This document shows, one piece after another, positions 11,167-20,927 of a stretch of DNA of 64,000 nucleotides (positions are counted from its first letter, which is position 1; each line of letters starts with the position of its first letter). The position numbers and the translations under genes were made by a program. The stretch comes from G965230615 sp965230615 (GTDB lineage Bacteria > Pseudomonadota > Gammaproteobacteria > HTCC5015). Under the pieces are notes generated by a model. That model worked only from the letters and a program-made list of their open reading frames with translations, had not been told where the DNA came from and did not search any database. The stretch is taken from NCBI GenBank assembly GCA_965230615.1, contig OZ246012.1:1426001-1490000 (forward strand), read 5' to 3'.

Positions 11167-11602
11167 ACAACCAAAATCGTAGCGCATACATCAGTATTTC
11201 TAATTGGCAAATATGTAAAGATTTAGGCAAGCTTTCGCGATAATAACAAACGCTTGCCTGCACTCAATCCTATCGCCCAGTAAAGCGGCCAGCAAAAATG
11301 TGAACCGCTTCACTTTATGGTTATGTCGATGTGTTAATCAATAAACAAACCGGCATTTGGTCACAGATTTACAAGGAGTAAGTCCCTAATCTACAATATA
11401 ATTTATGTGAATTTAGCCTAAGCAGACTTGTGTCTGACAGACGGCTTGGCAAGGAGCTGGCTGCGATAAGCTAGGCATGATTACTTACTAGCTTAGGTCG
11501 CATTAGGAGCTTTATACGCTTTGACTACACGCTTGAGCCAACTCCATGAAAGCTAGTGTAAGTCAGTATTGCAGGAAACCCTGGACAGATTAGGCTACGA
11601 CG
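11167..11602 (+). other. 436-base gap with several inverted repeats, no gene seen
   Basis: No convincing coding frame. It contains an 8-bp inverted repeat at 11225-11232/11252-11259 with a 19-base loop, 59 bases after the lipoprotein stop codon and without a T-tract. Closer to the HD-domain gene are two further hairpins, described as a separate feature. Confidence 0.6.
11423..11502 (+). promoter_or_regulatory. Structured leader candidate upstream of the HD-domain gene
   Basis: Two hairpins about 100-180 bases before the start codon. The first is a 5-bp stem with a four-base loop (11423-11427/11432-11436). The second is an 8-bp stem (11467-11474/11488-11495) that extends by five more pairs (11462-11466/11498-11502) across a two-base bulge. 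It matches no riboswitch class that I recognise. It could be an mRNA leader or a terminator-like structure. Confidence 0.3.
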
Positions 11603-12628
11603 ATGTATGGCAACAGTTTAAATGAGCTAGACGTTACAGACTCTGTAAGAGTGAGTAACCCTGAGGCCGTCAAGCACGAAGTGCTGGCGATCTTCAGCCG
11701 CACTCACCAGCAAACGAGTAATAGCGCCCTGATTAGAGCATTTGATTTGTTTGCCCAGCTTTTTCATGGCCTACATAAAGGCTATCTTGCCTGTGATACT
11801 TTATATCATGATATTCAACATAGCCTGGATATCACCTTGAGCACTGCGCGCCTGATCAGTGGCTATCAAAAAAGCCATCGCCAGCAGCTTACCGCCGACC
11901 ATATGTTATTAGGTATCGTGACTGCCCTATTCCATGACGCGGGTTATATTCGCAAAAGCCATGAGCAACACTATAGTAATGGCGCAGAATTCACGAGCAT
12001 TCATGTTTCTCGCGGTGCTGAATTTATTTTGGAGCAGCTGCCTGCTATCGGTTTAGGACACCTTGCCGAACGGGCTGCGCAAATAGTGCATTACACAGGT
12101 TATGAAAAATCTGCCGAGGAACTGAATAATCTTATCGACTCACCCGAAGACAAGATTGTCGGTGAATTTGTGGCAACCGCAGACTTGATTACTCAAATGG
12201 CAGACCGCTGTTATATTGAAAAGTGCCGTGACCGACTCTACCCTGAGCTGTTACTGGCTGCAGCTTCACCATTTGGCAACACCGGTGCAACAGTTCCGAG
12301 CTATGACTCTTCTTATGATTTATTGCAGCAAACGCCCCGGTTTTACCATCAAGTGGCTAAACCACGCTTAGAGCGCCAACTGCACAATGCCTATCAATAT
12401 GCGGCCGATTATTTTAACGGGCCTAATTTTTATATGGCACGTGTAGAGGAAAATATTCGCTATCTCGAACGCTTGCTAAAACATAAAGCCCTGGAGAAAT
12501 TACGTCGCCAGCTACCGCCTAATAATGGCCAAAGCTTATTTCCTTTTGAGCGTATCAAGGAAATTGAGTTAAGCCGTGGCGCTTATGACGATCAGCTACA
12601 CTACTCGGACTTGGCAAACAGCAGATAA
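11603..12628 (+). CDS. HD-domain phosphohydrolase
   Basis: A 341-residue soluble protein with the HD metal-binding pattern: TLYHDIQHSLDI (~residues 70-81), LFHDAGYIRKSHEQHYSNGAE (~113-133), a conserved His in IVHYTGYEK and Asp in ATADLITQM. These resemble eukaryotic-type cyclic nucleotide phosphodiesterase/HD families, so hydrolysis of a nucleotide or phosphoester is likely, but the substrate cannot be read from the sequence. No sensor domain is attached. Its 3' end overlaps that of dsbB on the other strand by 28 bases. A long structured gap precedes it, suggesting its own promoter. Confidence 0.8.
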   Translation: MYGNSLNELDVTDSVRVSNPEAVKHEVLAIFSRTHQQTSNSALIRAFDLFAQLFHGLHKGYLACDTLYHDIQHSLDITLSTARLISGYQKSHRQQLTADHMLLGIVTALFHDAGYIRKSHEQHYSNGAEFTSIHVSRGAEFILEQLPAIGLGHLAERAAQIVHYTGYEKSAEELNNLIDSPEDKIVGEFVATADLITQMADRCYIEKCRDRLYPELLLAAASPFGNTGATVPSYDSSYDLLQQTPRFYHQVAKPRLERQLHNAYQYAADYFNGPNFYMARVEENIRYLERLLKHKALEKLRRQLPPNNGQSLFPFERIKEIELSRGAYDDQLHYSDLANSR

Positions 12629-13122
12629 ACAATCGCAAGCAACATGCCGATAAACACCACGAGTGTCCAGCCCGGCAAGGTTAACCCTAAAAACATCCAC
12701 TGTACTTCGGCACACTCCCCTGAGCCTTTAAAGATCATCTCTAAAGCATCCAGCAGTGGGAAAGCGTCTAAAATAAAACCCAAACCAGGCCCACAAGAAG
12801 GGACTTTCTCAGGTGGCAGGCTTTGCAACCAGACATGCCTTCCTGCAACCACAATACCGGCAATCGTAGGTAACAACGCTAGACTTGCATATAAACGACG
12901 CCCTAATTTCGCTGGGTTATGAATCGCGGCGACCAAGGCAATCACGCCTAGAGCAATCACAAACAAACGCTGAAAAGCACATAAGGGGCATGGCTCTAAA
13001 TCCATCACATGCTCAAAATACAGCGCTGCGGCCATTAACAACACACATAAGATAACACCACTGGCATAAATAACCCGTGGTTTCAGTAAAAAACCCAATA
13101 TATTGTTTTGTTGATTTGTCAT
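12601..13122 (-). CDS. dsbB: Disulfide bond formation protein DsbB
   Basis: A 173-residue inner-membrane protein with four membrane segments. The ubiquinone-linked Cys pair is in PCPLC (C45, C48) and the second periplasmic pair is C110 (PSCGPG) and C137 (GECAEV). It reoxidises DsbA using quinone. The start is the ATG at 13122, which overlaps the lptG stop codon as ATGA; the frame reads further upstream, but only as a shadow of lptG. Following lptF-lptG in one transcript is plausible. DsbA itself is not in the window. Confidence 0.94.
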   Translation of the reverse strand: MTNQQNNILGFLLKPRVIYASGVILCVLLMAAALYFEHVMDLEPCPLCAFQRLFVIALGVIALVAAIHNPAKLGRRLYASLALLPTIAGIVVAGRHVWLQSLPPEKVPSCGPGLGFILDAFPLLDALEMIFKGSGECAEVQWMFLGLTLPGWTLVVFIGMLLAIVYLLFAKSE

Positions 13123-14186
13123 TGTACTTTTCTCAAACCGTATAACCCCATAAATGAAAAACACACCACCGGCAAAATAGCACTTATAAACGGCGGTACT
13201 GCGTAAATTTGACCTAACTGGGAAGCGATTTGGCTTATTATCATAAACACAACCCCCAATAAAATGCCAATGGTCAACAACTGTCCTGAGCCTGCCGAGC
13301 GTAAAGAACCAAATACAAATGGCAACACAACCAGCAGTAATACTACACAAGATAAAGGCTTGGTCACTTTCAGCCAAAAAGCCAACTGATATACCGAGGC
13401 TTCTAATTTATTATGTAATAAATACTCAATATAATTATTCAGCTCATAAGCTGACATCGTACCGGGTTCGATATCAATAATACTAAAGAGTTCCTTATCC
13501 AGCAGTGTTGGCCAGTGTTCCTGCGCTTTGGCTTCTGTCTGAATAGCGGTTTCCTTGAAGCTTGTCCTGACAATATCGCGTAACTGCCAGTGTCCCTCCT
13601 CTTGAACGGCTAATTGTGCCTGTGTGATATTACTCAGCTGTTGCTGTTCATTAAATTCATAGATCAGAATGCCTTGCAGCTGCAAATCAGAGAATACTCG
13701 CTTGATATTAATAAAATACCGACCATCTCTTACCCATAAGCCATTTTCAGATAATTGTGACACTGGCTGCCCCAGCTTTTGCGCTCGCAAGTTATTGGCA
13801 TAACGTTCTGCGGGTGGCACCACAAACTCTCCCAACAAGACCAATAATAACATCAAGACAAAACCGGCCTGCGCCACAGACCAGACAATGCGCCCAACAG
13901 AAACCCCCGCAGCACGCATCGCAATGAGTTCGCTATTACCCGCCAAAGCCCCCAGGCTCAATAAGCTCCCTACCAACACGGCAATCGGAAATAATTCGTA
14001 GACACGCCTTGGCATGGTTAACAAGATATAGCTAAAGGCATTCTGGTAGCTGTAACTACCTTTGCCAACATCTTCGAGCTCCTGCAACAATGCAATAAAA
14101 ATATCCAAACCCGCAAGCACCAACAGCGTCATGGTAGCCCCGGCAACGATAGTTCGACTAATATAGAGATCCAATATTTTTATCAT
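13119..14186 (-). CDS. lptG: LPS export permease LptG
   Basis: A 355-residue YjgP/YjgQ-family permease with three membrane segments at each end and a large periplasmic beta-jellyroll region between them (about 110-265). The start, ILDLYISRTIV, and the GNSELIAMRAAGVS coupling segment near residue 80 are characteristic. With LptF and LptB2 it extracts lipopolysaccharide from the inner membrane. It lies nine bases downstream of lptF and overlaps dsbB by four bases. LptG is chosen rather than LptF from gene order and the shorter periplasmic domain. Confidence 0.93.
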   Translation of the reverse strand: MIKILDLYISRTIVAGATMTLLVLAGLDIFIALLQELEDVGKGSYSYQNAFSYILLTMPRRVYELFPIAVLVGSLLSLGALAGNSELIAMRAAGVSVGRIVWSVAQAGFVLMLLLVLLGEFVVPPAERYANNLRAQKLGQPVSQLSENGLWVRDGRYFINIKRVFSDLQLQGILIYEFNEQQQLSNITQAQLAVQEEGHWQLRDIVRTSFKETAIQTEAKAQEHWPTLLDKELFSIIDIEPGTMSAYELNNYIEYLLHNKLEASVYQLAFWLKVTKPLSCVVLLLVVLPFVFGSLRSAGSGQLLTIGILLGVVFMIISQIASQLGQIYAVPPFISAILPVVCFSFMGLYGLRKVQ

Positions 14187-14195
14187 AGCTGTCTA

Positions 14196-15320
14196 CTAGC
14201 CAAGCGCCCGCTTAAGCCGCTTAGCGCGTATATGAAAAGGCCAACGTCGCTGCTGATAGTTTAACAACAGTATTGTGCCCAATAACAAACTGCCATGCAC
14301 CCACCATAGCCCTATCCATGCGGGTACCAGATCGCGTTCCAACCAAGCTCTGCCCATACCCAAAAAGTTAGACAAGATAATATAAATCAGGATACCCATA
14401 CCTAACTTGGCATAGCGTCCTTTTCGAGGAGAGGTATAACTGAGTGGTAAGGCCAAAAAGGCCAATAACAAGCTAAGTATGGGCACAGCAAAACGCCAGT
14501 GCAACTCAGCATTCACTTCGGGTGTATCAATACCAAATAGCTTATGGGTTGGTGTTGCACTGGTTTTTAAACGTAGACTTGGCACGGTATCACGTTTAAT
14601 TTGCACGCCATGTGCGGCAAACTCGGTAACCCGATAATCCAGCTGACCGGGGGTGCCTGTGTATGAGGCGCCATCTTGAAAGACAATATAGGGATCCAGC
14701 CCAGGCTTATGCAAACTGACCGCAGTGGCTGAACTTAACACGGTACTGGGCGGCAAGCGCTCACTGTCAGTACTTGAGTGTTTATGTAAGAATGCCTGCT
14801 GCATCAGGCGCTGCTCATTATTGAGCCGCTCGTAAAAAAATGTCAGCTTGCCACTGCCAGACTCATTAAACTGGCCAACAGCCAAGCCTGCCAGTTCTGA
14901 CTGATGTTCAGCTTTATGTTTGATCGCATCCTGTTGCGCTGATGTCCAAGGCGCTAAAAACAGAGAAAGTCCCAGCGTAGCAATCGACACTGGGATGGCT
15001 AACATTAAAATAGGCTGGTATAAACGCTGTGTACTAACACCGCAGGCATATAAAGCGGCCATCTCGCTGTCTTTATACAAACGCCCCATACCAAATAGAA
15101 TCCCCAAATACATGCCAATTGGCAACAAAATCATTAGATAATGCACCAAGTTTATCAACAGCATGGGTAACAGGGTATCCGCTGGCAGTTTCCCTTCTAC
15201 AATATCACTTAAGATACGCACAAGTGTATTGCCCAACAAAATAATCAGTAACACTGATATCACGCCAAAAGTGGCCAATAAGCACTCTTTGAAGATATAG
15301 CGATCGAGTTGCTTAATCAT
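14196..15320 (-). CDS. lptF: LPS export permease LptF
   Basis: A 374-residue YjgP/YjgQ permease. The sequence begins MIKQLDRYIFKE, contains DSEMAALYACGVS near residue 85, and has membrane segments near the N-terminus and in the last ~120 residues, including LSILLAFLALPLSY and the SPRKGRYAKLGMG loop. The ATG at 15320 is preferred over a TTG two codons upstream. It is divergent from pepA across ~240 bases, the classic gammaproteobacterial arrangement. It forms the LptB2FG ABC transporter. Confidence 0.94.
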   Translation of the reverse strand: MIKQLDRYIFKECLLATFGVISVLLIILLGNTLVRILSDIVEGKLPADTLLPMLLINLVHYLMILLPIGMYLGILFGMGRLYKDSEMAALYACGVSTQRLYQPILMLAIPVSIATLGLSLFLAPWTSAQQDAIKHKAEHQSELAGLAVGQFNESGSGKLTFFYERLNNEQRLMQQAFLHKHSSTDSERLPPSTVLSSATAVSLHKPGLDPYIVFQDGASYTGTPGQLDYRVTEFAAHGVQIKRDTVPSLRLKTSATPTHKLFGIDTPEVNAELHWRFAVPILSLLLAFLALPLSYTSPRKGRYAKLGMGILIYIILSNFLGMGRAWLERDLVPAWIGLWWVHGSLLLGTILLLNYQQRRWPFHIRAKRLKRALG

Positions 15321-15560
15321 TACCAAGCAACTGACGATGACTGTGAGGAAAATTGCGTAATATTATTATTTGTTTCATCAAAAATTTTTACTTGCTCAGA
15401 ATTTCTACTCACCAGGAACAAATGGTATAGTTTCGACCTACCAGCAAACGTTAAGTTTATCATAATACGCAATTTGTAAACGCTCAGAAGTGGCCCGGAG
15501 CTTGTCTAGAGTTTATTGAGCCTGCTCTGCAGCCACCTGAACAAAACCGTAGGAGTTATC

Positions 15561-17054
15561 ATGGATTACAGCAGTAAATATGCTCAACCCAATACTGTCA
15601 ATACTGCCTGTGTTATTGTTGGCATATACGCTAAACGCAAACTGAGCCCGGCCGCGGCACTGCTCGACCAGGCCAGTGGTGGTGCCATTTCAGCACTGTG
15701 TAAAAAAGGCGATGTAGACGGCCAGTTGGGCCATGCTGTCATGCTCTATGATATTCCGAATATTGCCGCACAAAGAGTTTTACTCGTTGGCTGCGGTAAC
15801 AGTAAAACCACTCAGATCAACCAATACCAGAATATTCACAAAAACGCAGTCCAAACACTTAATAAGCATAATCTCAATAACGCCGTCTCGTATCTGTGCG
15901 ATATCAGTATTGATGACCGGGATGTCGGCTGGCATTTCCAACAAGCGGTTATGGCTTGTGCTGACAGTTTATACCGCTTTGATGAGTGTAAAAGCGAAAA
16001 AAACGGTCAAAAAAGCAAACTGCGCAAGCTGATATTCGGCTATACCGAGCGCAAATACAAAAAAGCAGCCGAGACAGGCATCCACCAGGGGCAGGCTATT
16101 GCCAGCGGGATAAATACCACCAAAGACCTCGGTAATCTACCAGGCAATATTTGCACACCCAACTACCTGGCCAAACAAGCACGTGCCCTACAGCGCAAGC
16201 ATAGCAGTATCAAAACGACCATCCTGGATGAAGCACAGATGCAAAAGCTCGGCATGGGCTCACTATTGTCTGTGTCTCGCGGCAGCCGAGAGCCTGCCAA
16301 ATTGATTGTTATGCAGTATATGCAGGGTAAAAAAGGTAAAAAGCCGGTTGTTCTGGTCGGCAAAGGCATCACTTTTGATACTGGCGGCATCTCATTAAAA
16401 CCCGGTCAGGCAATGGATGAGATGAAATATGATATGTGTGGCGCAGCCAGCGTCTTTGGCGCCATCACCGCTTGTGCCGAAATGGAATTGCCCGTTAACT
16501 TAGTAGCCGTGGTTGCTGCCGCTGAAAATATGCCAAGCGGTGAAGCCACTAAACCCGGTGATATTGTCACGAGCATGTCTGGTCTGACCATTGAAGTGCT
16601 CAATACCGATGCCGAAGGCCGTCTGGTATTGTGCGACGCCCTAAGCTACGTCGAGCGCTTTGACCCAGCAGCGGTGATTGATATCGCAACCCTGACAGGC
16701 GCCTGTATTATCGCACTCGGCCGTGTGCCCAGCGGTTTGATGAGCAATAAAGACAAACTGGCCCAGGAGCTGATGCAAGCCGGTGAAAATGCCGGAGACC
16801 GTGCCTGGCAAATGCCGTTATGGCCTGAATATAAAGATATGCTGGCCAGTAACTTTGCTGATATGGCCAATATCGGCGGACGTGAAGCTGGCAGCTTAAC
16901 AGCAGCCGCATTCCTGTCTCGTTTTACCGAAAACTACCCATGGGCCCATTTGGATGTGGCTGGCACTGCCTGGAAAACCGGCAAAGCCAAAGGTGCGACT
17001 GGCCGCCCGGTGCCATTACTCATGCAATATATCATGGCCAAGCATGCGAGTTGA
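15561..17054 (+). CDS. pepA: Cytosol leucyl aminopeptidase PepA
   Basis: A 497-residue M17 aminopeptidase, close to the usual ~500. The ATG at 15561 has AGGAG six bases before it; an upstream in-frame extension of 15 codons lacks family similarity. Metal and catalytic residues lie in GKGITFDTGGISLKPG (~residue 268) and NTDAEGRLVL (~348). It removes N-terminal amino acids from peptides, and in some gammaproteobacteria PepA also binds DNA at Xer recombination sites. The last 11 bases overlap holC, so translation is probably coupled. Confidence 0.95.
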   Translation: MDYSSKYAQPNTVNTACVIVGIYAKRKLSPAAALLDQASGGAISALCKKGDVDGQLGHAVMLYDIPNIAAQRVLLVGCGNSKTTQINQYQNIHKNAVQTLNKHNLNNAVSYLCDISIDDRDVGWHFQQAVMACADSLYRFDECKSEKNGQKSKLRKLIFGYTERKYKKAAETGIHQGQAIASGINTTKDLGNLPGNICTPNYLAKQARALQRKHSSIKTTILDEAQMQKLGMGSLLSVSRGSREPAKLIVMQYMQGKKGKKPVVLVGKGITFDTGGISLKPGQAMDEMKYDMCGAASVFGAITACAEMELPVNLVAVVAAAENMPSGEATKPGDIVTSMSGLTIEVLNTDAEGRLVLCDALSYVERFDPAAVIDIATLTGACIIALGRVPSGLMSNKDKLAQELMQAGENAGDRAWQMPLWPEYKDMLASNFADMANIGGREAGSLTAAAFLSRFTENYPWAHLDVAGTAWKTGKAKGATGRPVPLLMQYIMAKHAS

Positions 17055-17487
17055 TTTTTACATTCTCAAAGGCGATAACAGCCGGGAATTAACCGCCTGT
17101 AAGCTCTGCGAGAAAGCCTTTATGCAGGGTCATCAAGTCTATATTCATGTTGACTCTGCAGCGCAGGCACAACAGCTCGATGACTTGCTGTGGACTTTTC
17201 GTGACGGCAGTTTTCTGCCCCATGAGATCCTTAAACCAAGCAGCTCTACCGCAGCAGCGCCTATGCAGCCAGCGGTTTGTATTGCCTGGCAAGATACGCC
17301 TGGGATCGAGCACTATGGCAATTATAATGTACTACTGAATCTGGCCAGCACCGTGCCCGGGTTTTACACACATTTTGAGCGCATTGCGGATATCGTCAAT
17401 CAGAGTGAGCCTATACGCAGTCAGGGGCGTCAGCGCTTCAGTTTTTATCGTCAGCAAAACTGCGATTTACAGCACCACGAACTTTAG
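17044..17487 (+). CDS. holC: DNA polymerase III chi subunit HolC
   Basis: A 147-residue protein from the ATG at 17044, beginning MRVDFYILKGD. It has the chi-subunit features ACKLCEKAFMQGHQVYIH, DDLLWTFRDGSFLPHE and NYNVLLNLASTVPGF. HolC links the clamp-loader psi subunit to single-stranded DNA-binding protein. It overlaps pepA by 11 bases. The pepA-holC-valS order is a standard gammaproteobacterial cluster; here an extra small gene sits between holC and valS. Confidence 0.92.
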   Translation: MRVDFYILKGDNSRELTACKLCEKAFMQGHQVYIHVDSAAQAQQLDDLLWTFRDGSFLPHEILKPSSSTAAAPMQPAVCIAWQDTPGIEHYGNYNVLLNLASTVPGFYTHFERIADIVNQSEPIRSQGRQRFSFYRQQNCDLQHHEL

Positions 17488-17520
17488 CTATGGTGTAGCC
17501 CTGTTTTCTAAAGGTGCGCT

Positions 17521-17934
17521 ATGGCTAAACCCGACCCCAACACGCTCAATACGGCCGACGCTGAGGCTCAACTCACAGAGGTTGCCATTCCCACCCTCAC
17601 TGAGGTCATTACAGAGGCTGAACAGAGCGAAGCCCTTGAGCAGAACGCTATAGCCAATGATGAACTCGCAGTCGCACCAAGCAAAACCGACAGCGATGAT
17701 AAAGCACTCGATGACAGCAAACAGTCCCAAAGCAAGTCGGCCGCCGCCCTAGAAAAGTCCCTGGAAAAAATTGTGCTAAAAACCCTACAAGCCCAGTTGC
17801 CGGATATTAGTCGGGCCATTACGGCTGAGATTATGGAAGAGCTCAAGAAGCAGTCGCGTAAAACCAACAAAGCCCGGCAAAAAGCCCTGCGCCAAGCCGC
17901 TAATAAGCGCAGCGCTGCCTCACTCAAATCATAA
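17521..17934 (+). CDS. Conserved hypothetical acidic/basic protein between holC and valS
   Basis: A 137-residue protein with an acidic, Glu/Ala-rich N-terminal two-thirds (residues ~15-85) and a basic C-terminus (RKTNKARQKALRQAANKR, ~113-130). The middle, LEKIVLKTLQAQLPDISRAI, may be an amphipathic helix. No catalytic motif is visible. A gene of similar composition often follows holC in related bacteria, so it may associate with the replisome, but that is inferred only from position. It begins 33 bases after holC. Confidence 0.65.
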   Translation: MAKPDPNTLNTADAEAQLTEVAIPTLTEVITEAEQSEALEQNAIANDELAVAPSKTDSDDKALDDSKQSQSKSAAALEKSLEKIVLKTLQAQLPDISRAITAEIMEELKKQSRKTNKARQKALRQAANKRSAASLKS

Positions 17935-17986
17935 GCTGTCTAACCCGCCCCACAACACCGGATAAGGCAATATGCAAGGCAGCCGC

Positions 17987-18017
17987 CATATTTCAGGCTG
18001 CATATTTCAGGTATAAT
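17987..18017 (+). promoter_or_regulatory. Candidate valS promoter with tandem repeat
   Basis: A perfect -10 hexamer TATAAT lies at 18012-18017, 46 bases before the valS ATG. Immediately upstream is an 11-base direct repeat (catatttcagg at 17987-17997 and 18001-18011), spaced 14 bases start to start. No good -35 hexamer is present at the usual distance. Confidence 0.4.
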
Positions 18018-18063
18018 GCCGCGCCTGAGACTCAATAGATAAAATACAAAAAATACCACTACC

Positions 18064-20853
18064 ATGGAAAAAACATACAATCCGCAAGCGATCGAAGAAC
18101 GCTGGTACCCTTATTGGGAAGCACATAACTACTTTGCCCCTACCGATACAGCGGGCACAGCAGACGATGCCTATTGCATCATGATCCCACCGCCAAATGT
18201 CACCGGCACCCTGCATATGGGGCATGCCTTCCAGCACACGCTGATGGATGCCTTGATTCGCTATCAGCGGATGCTCGGCAAAAATACACTTTGGCAACCT
18301 GGCACTGACCATGCCGGTATCGCGACGCAAATGGTGGTGGAGCGACAACTTGCAGCCGATGGCAGTAACCGCCATGAGCTGGGCCGTGAGGCCTTCCTAG
18401 AGCGTGTCTGGGACTGGAAAGCGCAATCTGGCGGCATTATTACCAAACAAATGCGCCGTATTGGCGACTCACCAGACTGGTCGCGTGAACGCTTCACAAT
18501 GGATGAGGGGCTCTCCAAAGCCGTATCAGAAGTCTTTATCTCGCTCTATAAAGAGGGGCTGATTTACCGTGGTAAGCGCCTGGTAAACTGGGACCCGGTA
18601 TTGCATACCGCTATCTCTGACCTGGAAGTTGTCTCTGAAGAAGAAAATGGCCACCTGTGGCATATGCGCTACCCACTGGCCGATGGCAGCGGCCATTTAG
18701 TCGTGGCCACCACCCGGCCAGAAACCATGCTGGGTGACACTGCCGTGGCAGTCCATCCGGAAGATGAGCGTTATCAGCATTTGATTGGCAAAATGGTTGC
18801 CCTACCGCTGACAGAACGCCAGATTCCGATTATTGCCGACGATTATGTTGACCCTGAGTTTGGCTCAGGCTGTGTAAAAATTACCCCGGCCCATGACTTT
18901 AATGACTATGCCATGGGGCAGCGTCATCAGCTGGAGGTGATCAATATTTTCACTGACGATGCCTGTATTAACAGCAATGCACCTGCCGACTATCAAGGAC
19001 TAGACCGCTATACTGCCAGAAAGCGCATTATTGACGACCTGGAAACCGCTGAGTTACTCGACAAAATTGAGGCCCATAAGCTGATGGTGCCACGTGGCGA
19101 CCGCAGCAATACGGTGATTGAGCCTTATCTGACCGATCAGTGGTATGTCAAAGCCAAGCCGCTGGCTGAACCTGCCATCAAAGCCGTGGAAGATGGCCAG
19201 ATCCGCTTTGTACCAGAGAATTGGAGTAAAACCTACTACAACTGGATGCACAATATCGAGGACTGGTGCATCAGCCGTCAGCTCTGGTGGGGGCACCGTA
19301 TTCCCGCTTGGTATGACGATGCAGGCAATGTTTATGTCGGTGAAAGTGAGGCCGCTGTTCGCGCTGAACACTCGCTGGCTGCCGATATTCCCCTGCAACA
19401 AGACGAAGATGTACTCGATACCTGGTTTTCATCAGCATTATGGCCATTTTCAACCTTAGGCTGGCCAGCAAAAGATGCCGATATCCAGGCAGCACTCAAG
19501 GCGTTTTACCCCTCCTCTGTGCTGGTTACCGGCTTTGATATTATCTTCTTCTGGGTGGCCCGCATGATTATGATGGGGCTGAAATTTATGGGTGATGTGC
19601 CCTTCCGGGAAGTGTATATCACCGGCCTGATCCGCGATGAGCAGGGCCAGAAGATGTCTAAATCTAAAGGCAATATTCTCGACCCATTAGACCTGATGGA
19701 CGGTATTGATGTTGATGCCTTGATTGAAAAGCGCACCAAAGGGTTGATGCAGCCTGAAATGGCCAGCAAAATCACCAAGAGCACGCGCAAGCAGTTTCCT
19801 GAGGGCATGAGCGGCTATGGCGCTGATGCCTTACGTTTTACGCTGGCGTCCCTGGCCTCGACTGGACGGGATATTCGCTTTGATATGCAGCGCATGGAGG
19901 GCTACCGCAACTTTTGCAATAAGCTGTGGAATGCCAGCCGCTATGTACTGATGAATACCGAGGGCCAGGACAACGGCTTAGATAATGATGATATCGAGCT
20001 ATCTGTCGCCGACCGCTGGATTATCTCACGCTTACAGCAGCTGGAAACCGAGGTTAGCAAACACCTCGACAGCTATCGCTTTGACTTGGCAGCCCTGGAT
20101 ATTTACGAATTTACCTGGGATGAATACTGTGACTGGTATTTGGAGCTCTCCAAGCCCGTACTGCAGGCTGACAGCAGTTCGGCAGCCGCTAAGCGTGGCA
20201 CGCGGCGTACATTAGTCCGCGTCTTAGAAGCACTGTTACGAATTGCCCATCCGATCATTCCGTACATCACCGAAGAGTTGTGGCAAAACATCGCGCCACT
20301 GGCGGGCCAGCAAGGTGAGAGCATTATGGTGCAGGCCTATCCGCAAGCAGACAGTAACAAACTGGATCCAGCTGCCACGGCCGAAATTGACTGGTTAAAA
20401 CAATTTATTATTGGCGTACGCCGTATTCGTGCTGAGCGTAATATTCCACCCGGCAAAACCCTGGAAGTTCTCTTACAGGGTGGCACAGAGTCCGATACTG
20501 CCTTGAGTGAATCACATCGCGATTACCTGATGAAGCTGGCTAAACTCAGCAGTATCGCTTGGCTAACCACCAGCGAGACGGCACCTGAGTCAGCAATGGC
20601 CCTGGTAGGCGATATGCGAGTGCTGGTACCACTGGCCGGGCTGATTGATAAAGCCGCAGAATTGGCCCGCCTTGAAAAAGAGCTTGGCAAAAAGCAGCAA
20701 GAATATGAACGTATCAGTGCCAAACTTAATAACGCCGGTTTTGTTGATAAAGCCCCTGCTGCGGTTGTCGAAAAAGAACGCCAAAAGCAAACTGAACTTA
20801 GCAACGCCTTAGAAAACCTGCAGCAACAAGCGGAGAAAATTCGGGCACTCTGA
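18064..20853 (+). CDS. valS: Valyl-tRNA synthetase
   Basis: A 929-residue class I synthetase, near the usual length. The HIGH-type signature is HMGH at residues 51-54 and the KMSKSKGN loop is near residue 530. The editing domain (VVATTRPETMLGDTAVAVHP, ~215-234) and the C-terminal coiled-coil arm (~860-925) are complete. It charges tRNA-Val and hydrolyses mischarged threonine. It follows pepA-holC and a small gene but seems to have its own promoter. Confidence 0.97.
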   Translation: MEKTYNPQAIEERWYPYWEAHNYFAPTDTAGTADDAYCIMIPPPNVTGTLHMGHAFQHTLMDALIRYQRMLGKNTLWQPGTDHAGIATQMVVERQLAADGSNRHELGREAFLERVWDWKAQSGGIITKQMRRIGDSPDWSRERFTMDEGLSKAVSEVFISLYKEGLIYRGKRLVNWDPVLHTAISDLEVVSEEENGHLWHMRYPLADGSGHLVVATTRPETMLGDTAVAVHPEDERYQHLIGKMVALPLTERQIPIIADDYVDPEFGSGCVKITPAHDFNDYAMGQRHQLEVINIFTDDACINSNAPADYQGLDRYTARKRIIDDLETAELLDKIEAHKLMVPRGDRSNTVIEPYLTDQWYVKAKPLAEPAIKAVEDGQIRFVPENWSKTYYNWMHNIEDWCISRQLWWGHRIPAWYDDAGNVYVGESEAAVRAEHSLAADIPLQQDEDVLDTWFSSALWPFSTLGWPAKDADIQAALKAFYPSSVLVTGFDIIFFWVARMIMMGLKFMGDVPFREVYITGLIRDEQGQKMSKSKGNILDPLDLMDGIDVDALIEKRTKGLMQPEMASKITKSTRKQFPEGMSGYGADALRFTLASLASTGRDIRFDMQRMEGYRNFCNKLWNASRYVLMNTEGQDNGLDNDDIELSVADRWIISRLQQLETEVSKHLDSYRFDLAALDIYEFTWDEYCDWYLELSKPVLQADSSSAAAKRGTRRTLVRVLEALLRIAHPIIPYITEELWQNIAPLAGQQGESIMVQAYPQADSNKLDPAATAEIDWLKQFIIGVRRIRAERNIPPGKTLEVLLQGGTESDTALSESHRDYLMKLAKLSSIAWLTTSETAPESAMALVGDMRVLVPLAGLIDKAAELARLEKELGKKQQEYERISAKLNNAGFVDKAPAAVVEKERQKQTELSNALENLQQQAEKIRAL

Positions 20854-20927
20854 TTCTTAAGCCAACCATAGTAACGATGGCTGCTAACGGCTGATGCCAC
20901 GAGTTTCCAGAAGCAATAGAAACTGTT

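Noticed and set aside
16163..16911. Several reverse frames inside pepA
   Set aside because: Antisense shadows of a well-conserved aminopeptidase gene.
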